From contig DBLZ01000063.1 in the NCBI GenBank assembly GCA_002297545.1, positions 1 to 8,997 of the forward strand: a stretch of 8,997 nt of DNA. Reading direction: 5' to 3'. A model generated the notes under the pieces. The model saw only the letters and a list, made by a program, of their open reading frames with translations. It ran no database searches and was not told the origin of the DNA. The position numbers and the translations under genes are program-made. This stretch comes from Prevotellaceae bacterium UBA711. Lineage in GTDB: Bacteria; Bacteroidota; Bacteroidia; Bacteroidales; Bacteroidaceae. Of this stretch, positions 5,405-8,997 are shown in pieces. The first letter of the stretch is position 1. Each line of letters starts with the position of its first letter.

Positions 5405-6300
5405 GACATGTGTTTGCCATACTCGCGTTGATGGCATTGCCTTTATGTGTCAACGCACAGGAACTGAAGGCCAAGGTGACCGTCAACACGTCCAAGATAG
5501 GCTCTACCAACGTGGATGCCTGCGAGACCATGCGGCAGAAGGCCGAAGAGTTTCTCAACACCATGCAATGGACACAGGTCAAGTACAATGAGGTGGAGCG
5601 CATAGACTGCTCTTTCAACATCACCATCAACAAGTTCTCCGCACAGGACGGTACCTATGAGTGTACCATGATGCTGAACAGCAACCGTCCGGTGTGGGGC
5701 ACAGCCTACGTGACGCCGCTCTACAACACCCGCGACAATCACTTCGACTTCAAGTTTGACCCGGCAGACCAGCTGGAGTACAATCCCGACAACATCGACA
5801 ACCAGTTGATGGCGCTCCTCGCCTACTATGCACACCTGCTCATAGGGATGGATATGGACACTTTCGCGCCAATGGGTGGCACCACGGTACTGCAAACGGC
5901 CGAGGACATAGTGAACAAGGCACAGAACCTCGGCTACAGCGGATGGAGCGCCTTTAACGAGAGTAACAACCGCTTCGCGCTGCTCAACGACTATATGGAC
6001 GGCAGCATGGAGTCAATGCGTCAACTGAACTACATATACCACCGCAAGGGACTGGATCAGTTGTGCGACAGCACCGAACAGGCATACACCGCACTGGCTG
6101 AAAGCCTGGAACTGCTGGATCAGGCCAGGCAGGCGCGCGCCATGAGCACCGTTCCACAACTGTTCACAGAGTACAAGAAGGAGGAACTGGTGAACATCTT
6201 CACAGCCAACAAGAACACTGACCAGAAACAGCGTGCCTACGACATACTGTTTGCCATCAACCCGAGTCAGGGCAGCAGTTGGGAGAAGATGAAAAAGTGA
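5401..6300 (+). CDS. Secreted DUF4835 family protein, possibly linked to type IX secretion
   Basis: A 299-residue protein with a clear signal peptide (MRHVFAILALMALPLCVNA, then QE), so it is exported to the periplasm or envelope. The only cysteine near the cleavage region (LPLC) does not fit a lipobox, so it is probably not a lipoprotein. The body matches the Bacteroidetes DUF4835 family: SNRPVWGTAYVTPLYNTRD (about 98-116), FDFKFDPADQLEYNP, and NQLMALLAYYAHLLIGMDMDTFAPMGGT (about 138-165). No enzyme motif is visible. I recall some databases calling this family PorD and linking it to the type IX secretion system, but I am only moderately sure. It overlaps coaBC by four bases, which ties its translation to a metabolic gene; its usual neighbour on the other side, as I remember it, is recN. 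Confidence 0.9.
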   Translation: MRHVFAILALMALPLCVNAQELKAKVTVNTSKIGSTNVDACETMRQKAEEFLNTMQWTQVKYNEVERIDCSFNITINKFSAQDGTYECTMMLNSNRPVWGTAYVTPLYNTRDNHFDFKFDPADQLEYNPDNIDNQLMALLAYYAHLLIGMDMDTFAPMGGTTVLQTAEDIVNKAQNLGYSGWSAFNESNNRFALLNDYMDGSMESMRQLNYIYHRKGLDQLCDSTEQAYTALAESLELLDQARQARAMSTVPQLFTEYKKEELVNIFTANKNTDQKQRAYDILFAINPSQGSSWEKMKK

Positions 6301-6326
6301 CGCCCGGCACATGGCGGCTCCACACC

Positions 6327-6365
6327 CCTAAGCACACACACCACCCCATACACAACACTGAAACA
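6327..6365 (+). other. C/A-rich, G-poor leader of recN
   Basis: The 39 bases before the recN start contain two G residues and no Shine-Dalgarno sequence. They resemble the leader of coaBC (4164-4210) in composition and in short CACACAC/CACCAC runs. Likely unstructured; a role in ribosome access or Rho loading is conjecture. Confidence 0.35.
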
Positions 6366-8024
6366 ATGCTGAAACATCTCCATATCTCCAATTACGCCCT
6401 TATAGAAAGTCTCGACATAGACCTGTGCGAGGGCTTCTCTGTCATCACCGGAGAAACGGGTGCCGGAAAAAGCATCCTGCTTGGAGCCATAGGCCTGATA
6501 ACCGGGGGCAGAGCCGACCTTACGGCCATCCAAAGCGGAAAGCAACGTTGCACCATAGAGGCCACATTCGACATACACGCCTACAACCTTGAAGCCATCT
6601 TCCAGGAAGAGGACTTGGACTTCGACCCAAACGAGTGCATCATCCGGCGCGAACTGACGGCAAACGGCAAGAGCCGGGCCTTTGTCAACGATACCCCCAC
6701 TACCGTGGCCACACTGAGACGCCTCGGCAACTACCTTATAGATATACACTCGCAGCACCAGAACCTGCTCCTCGGGCAGGAGGATTTCCAACTCTCGGTT
6801 CTCGATACCGTGGCGGCAACCCCTGCATTGCACCGCTCATATTCCGAAGCATACAGGCTGTGGAGAAACACGTCACGCGCCCTGGCCAAGGCGCAGGCCG
6901 AACTGGAAGAAAACCGCAAGGACGAGGACTATCTGCGCTTTCTCGTTACGGAACTTTCCGACTTCAGGCCCGAGGCTGGCGAGGACGACACGTTACGCCA
7001 GCAGTGCGACACGCTGGAACATGCCCAAGACATACGCATGGCCATGATGCAGGGATATGGCAGCCTATCCGAGAGCGATGCCCCCGTGACAGACACACTA
7101 CGACAGGTCAGAAACATGATCTCATCCGTACAGTCCTACTTCCCTCGTGCCGAAGAACTGGCCGAGCGCCTGGAGAGTTGCCGCATAGAATTGCAGGACA
7201 TAGCGGACACCATGGAAGCCGAGGCCGAGAGCATAGATTGCGACCCCGAACTGCTGGAGCGCGTACAGTCCCGCCTGAACACCCTCTATGCTCTGGAACA
7301 GAAGCACCATGTGTCCACATCGGACGAGCTGGCAACACTGCTGACAGATATGCAAGAACGCCTGGAGATGATGGACAACAGCGACGAATACCTCCAGAAA
7401 CTCCGGCAGGAAGAGGCCGAGGCCCTCTCTCAAGTGCATGCTTTGGCCGAACGCATAACACAGACCAGAACCAAGGCCGCCGGCAAGGTGGAGAAGAACA
7501 TCATAGCCATGCTCAAGACGTTGGGCATGCCCAACGTCCGCTTCACTGTCAGCATCGTACCCACCGAGGCTGGAGCCAACGGCATGGACAAGGTGGCCTA
7601 TCTTTTCTCGGCCAACCCCGGAGCCGCCATGCAGAATATATCGCAGGTGGCCAGCGGCGGCGAGACGGCACGCGTAATGCTCTCTCTGAAGGCTCTGCTT
7701 TCAAACGTCACATCCCTGCCCACAATCATTTTCGACGAAATAGACACCGGTGTCTCCGGCCACATTGCCGAGGCCATGGCACGCATCATGCAACAGATGG
7801 GGCAGCAGGGACGACAGGTCGTCAGCATCACGCATCTGCCCCAAATAGCAGCCATGGGTAGCCATCACTACAAGGTCAGCAAGGATGTGTCCGGCAACGA
7901 GACACGCAGCCATATCACCCTACTCTCTCCTGACGAACGTGTTACCGAAATTGCCAACATGCTCTCGGGCAGCAATGTCACCACCGAGGCCATCAATAAT
8001 GCTCGCGCACTTTTGGGACTATAG
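6366..8024 (+). CDS. recN: DNA repair protein RecN
   Basis: RecN is an SMC-like ABC ATPase that acts early in double-strand break repair with RecA, tethering DNA ends. The protein has 552 residues, the usual length. The N-terminal head carries MLKHLHISNYALIESL and Walker A GETGAGKS (29-36). The middle (about 150-370) is rich in Glu, Arg, Leu and Ala, as expected for the coiled-coil arms. The C-terminal head has the ABC signature ASGGETARVML (about 428-438), Walker B PTIIFDEIDTGVSG (about 451-464) and the switch His in SITHLPQIAAMG (about 485-496). I chose the ATG at 6366 because homologues begin MLKxLxIxNyALI; an upstream in-frame ATG at 6279 lies inside the DUF4835 gene and would add 29 unrelated residues. 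It follows DUF4835 after 65 bases. Confidence 0.97.
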   Translation: MLKHLHISNYALIESLDIDLCEGFSVITGETGAGKSILLGAIGLITGGRADLTAIQSGKQRCTIEATFDIHAYNLEAIFQEEDLDFDPNECIIRRELTANGKSRAFVNDTPTTVATLRRLGNYLIDIHSQHQNLLLGQEDFQLSVLDTVAATPALHRSYSEAYRLWRNTSRALAKAQAELEENRKDEDYLRFLVTELSDFRPEAGEDDTLRQQCDTLEHAQDIRMAMMQGYGSLSESDAPVTDTLRQVRNMISSVQSYFPRAEELAERLESCRIELQDIADTMEAEAESIDCDPELLERVQSRLNTLYALEQKHHVSTSDELATLLTDMQERLEMMDNSDEYLQKLRQEEAEALSQVHALAERITQTRTKAAGKVEKNIIAMLKTLGMPNVRFTVSIVPTEAGANGMDKVAYLFSANPGAAMQNISQVASGGETARVMLSLKALLSNVTSLPTIIFDEIDTGVSGHIAEAMARIMQQMGQQGRQVVSITHLPQIAAMGSHHYKVSKDVSGNETRSHITLLSPDERVTEIANMLSGSNVTTEAINNARALLGL

Positions 8025-8027
8025 GCC

Positions 8028-8997
8028 ATGAGCATACAGGATCTTTCCCCCGACGGACTTTACCTTGTTGCACTCAGTGGCGGGGCCGACTCCGTTGCTC
8101 TTGCGCTCATGATGCAGGAACGAGGACTAAATCTCATGGCACTGCATTGCAACTTTCACCTACGCGGAGCCGAGTCAGACCGCGACGAGCAGTTCGTTCG
8201 TGACTTCTGCCACCAGCACGACATACCACTGGAAGTCAAACATTTCAACACATTGGCGTCGGCCAAAGCACATGCCGCCAGCATAGAGATGGAGGCACGC
8301 GAGTTGCGTTACTCTTGGTTTGCCGAACGTACACATCACCTTGCATCCGTCGGTATCTGTGTGGCACATCACCGCGATGATCAGGCGGAGACCCTGTTGC
8401 TCAACCTAATCCGCGGCACAGGATTGCGCGGACTGGCAGCCATGCACCCCGACCGCATCGTCAACGGCCTACGCATACTCCGCCCGCTTCTGGACATGAG
8501 CAAGGAGGACATCCTCCACTACCTACACACACACAATCAGCCCTACGTCACCGACAGCACCAATCTGGAACGCGATGCACTCAGGAACAGAATCCGCCTG
8601 GATGTCATGCCCCTGTTGCGAACCCTCAATCCAAACATCGCCGACTGTTTGGCACGCACAGCCTGCAACGTGCGCATGGCTCTGGACAACAACTCACAGG
8701 AAAGCCGCTATCACCAATGGCTTGCCCCGTTTGGCTTCACGCGCCAACAGGTTCTGGACATCTATGCCCATCGCCACGATGGCAACACTCCGGCCACTAA
8801 TCACACAGGGAAACTATGGCACAGCTCCACGCATACCTTATTGCTGGATCGTGGCAATTGGATTCTGCAGAAACGTATTGCACACCCCGGCACTACCAGC
8901 CCTTCCCTCGTGGTCGAACTCCTTGCGCCCAAGGAACGTCCTGGTATCAAAGACTTCCTGGATAAGTCAAAAGCCTTCATTGATGCGGACAGCATCA
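8028..8997 (+). CDS. tilS: tRNA(Ile)-lysidine synthase, 3'-truncated by the window edge
   Basis: TilS modifies C34 of the CAU-anticodon tRNA-Ile to lysidine with ATP, so that the tRNA reads AUA codons and is charged with isoleucine. The reading frame is open from the ATG at 8028 to the window end, 323 codons, with no stop seen; the family in this group usually has roughly 430-450 residues, so the last part lies outside. Motifs: the PP-loop SGGADS (17-22), HCNFHLRGAESDRDE (about 40-54), AHHRDDQAETLLLNLIRGTG (113-132), RPLL (152-155), DSTN (176-179) and RNRIR (186-190). It starts three bases after the recN stop, so it very likely shares its transcript. ATA isoleucine codons are common in all genes here, so the enzyme would be in steady demand. 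Confidence 0.96.
   Translation, partial: MSIQDLSPDGLYLVALSGGADSVALALMMQERGLNLMALHCNFHLRGAESDRDEQFVRDFCHQHDIPLEVKHFNTLASAKAHAASIEMEARELRYSWFAERTHHLASVGICVAHHRDDQAETLLLNLIRGTGLRGLAAMHPDRIVNGLRILRPLLDMSKEDILHYLHTHNQPYVTDSTNLERDALRNRIRLDVMPLLRTLNPNIADCLARTACNVRMALDNNSQESRYHQWLAPFGFTRQQVLDIYAHRHDGNTPATNHTGKLWHSSTHTLLLDRGNWILQKRIAHPGTTSPSLVVELLAPKERPGIKDFLDKSKAFIDADSI

Noticed and set aside
6279..6365. Upstream start for recN at 6279
   Set aside because: It overlaps the end of the DUF4835 gene and adds residues unlike any RecN N-terminus; the ATG at 6366 gives the standard beginning and length.
6635..7861. Plus-strand open frame of 408 codons inside recN
   Set aside because: Shadow frame of recN; rich in Arg, His, Gly and Pro, while the recN frame carries all ATPase motifs.
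1..8997. Mobile element, prophage, toxin-antitoxin or defence system
   Set aside because: All identified genes are core housekeeping or envelope genes; I saw no transposase, integrase, tRNA gene or attachment-like repeat.

Overview
The window looks like a stretch of core chromosome from a Bacteroidales bacterium, most likely a Prevotella relative; that placement is inference. Four things point there: three promoters of the Bacteroidetes form (TTTG or TTG, 20 bases, then TAnnTTTG); A-rich or C/A-rich leaders without Shine-Dalgarno sequences; family members I recognise as Bacteroidetes-specific (an OB-fold DUF3127-type protein, DUF4835, a DnaQ-like exonuclease with an ExoX-type tail); and the gene order dnaN - exonuclease - coaBC - DUF4835 - recN, which I remember as typical of the group. 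By eye the DNA is moderately GC-rich, yet the isoleucine codon ATA is common.

Layout. Bases 1-818 hold the 3' part of a ribonuclease Z gene. A promoter (827-858) then drives a small gene for a secreted protein (882-1184) that is little more than a signal peptide and a type IX secretion CTD-like domain, closed by a perfect 17-bp terminator hairpin (1215-1255). Bases 1256-1579 have no convincing gene. They contain two copies of GCCACGTGA and an unusual array of four palindromic AAACCGG-type motifs whose centres are exactly 22 bp apart. A long hairpin (1580-1630) follows; it pairs much better as minus-strand RNA and sits just past the stop of the minus-strand OB-fold gene (1655-2071). That gene and dnaN are divergent from a mirror-symmetric double promoter around 2132/2133.

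From dnaN rightward all genes are on the plus strand and close together: dnaN (sliding clamp), a DEDDh exonuclease, coaBC (coenzyme A synthesis), a secreted DUF4835 protein overlapping coaBC by four bases, recN (DNA repair) and tilS (tRNA-Ile lysidine synthetase, cut by the window end). I see no internal terminator, so one long operon is likely, perhaps with internal promoters I cannot see.

How they fit together. The OB-fold protein, clamp, exonuclease and RecN form a replication/repair theme. The OB-fold protein ends in DDLPF, resembling the interaction tip of bacterial SSB. CoaBC, TilS and RNase Z are housekeeping enzymes. DUF4835 and the small CTD-like protein are cell-envelope or secretion proteins. 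I found no phage, transposon, toxin-antitoxin, CRISPR or defence system. The most interesting unexplained material is non-coding: the 22-bp-phased array, the strand-specific hairpin and the symmetric promoter dyad.
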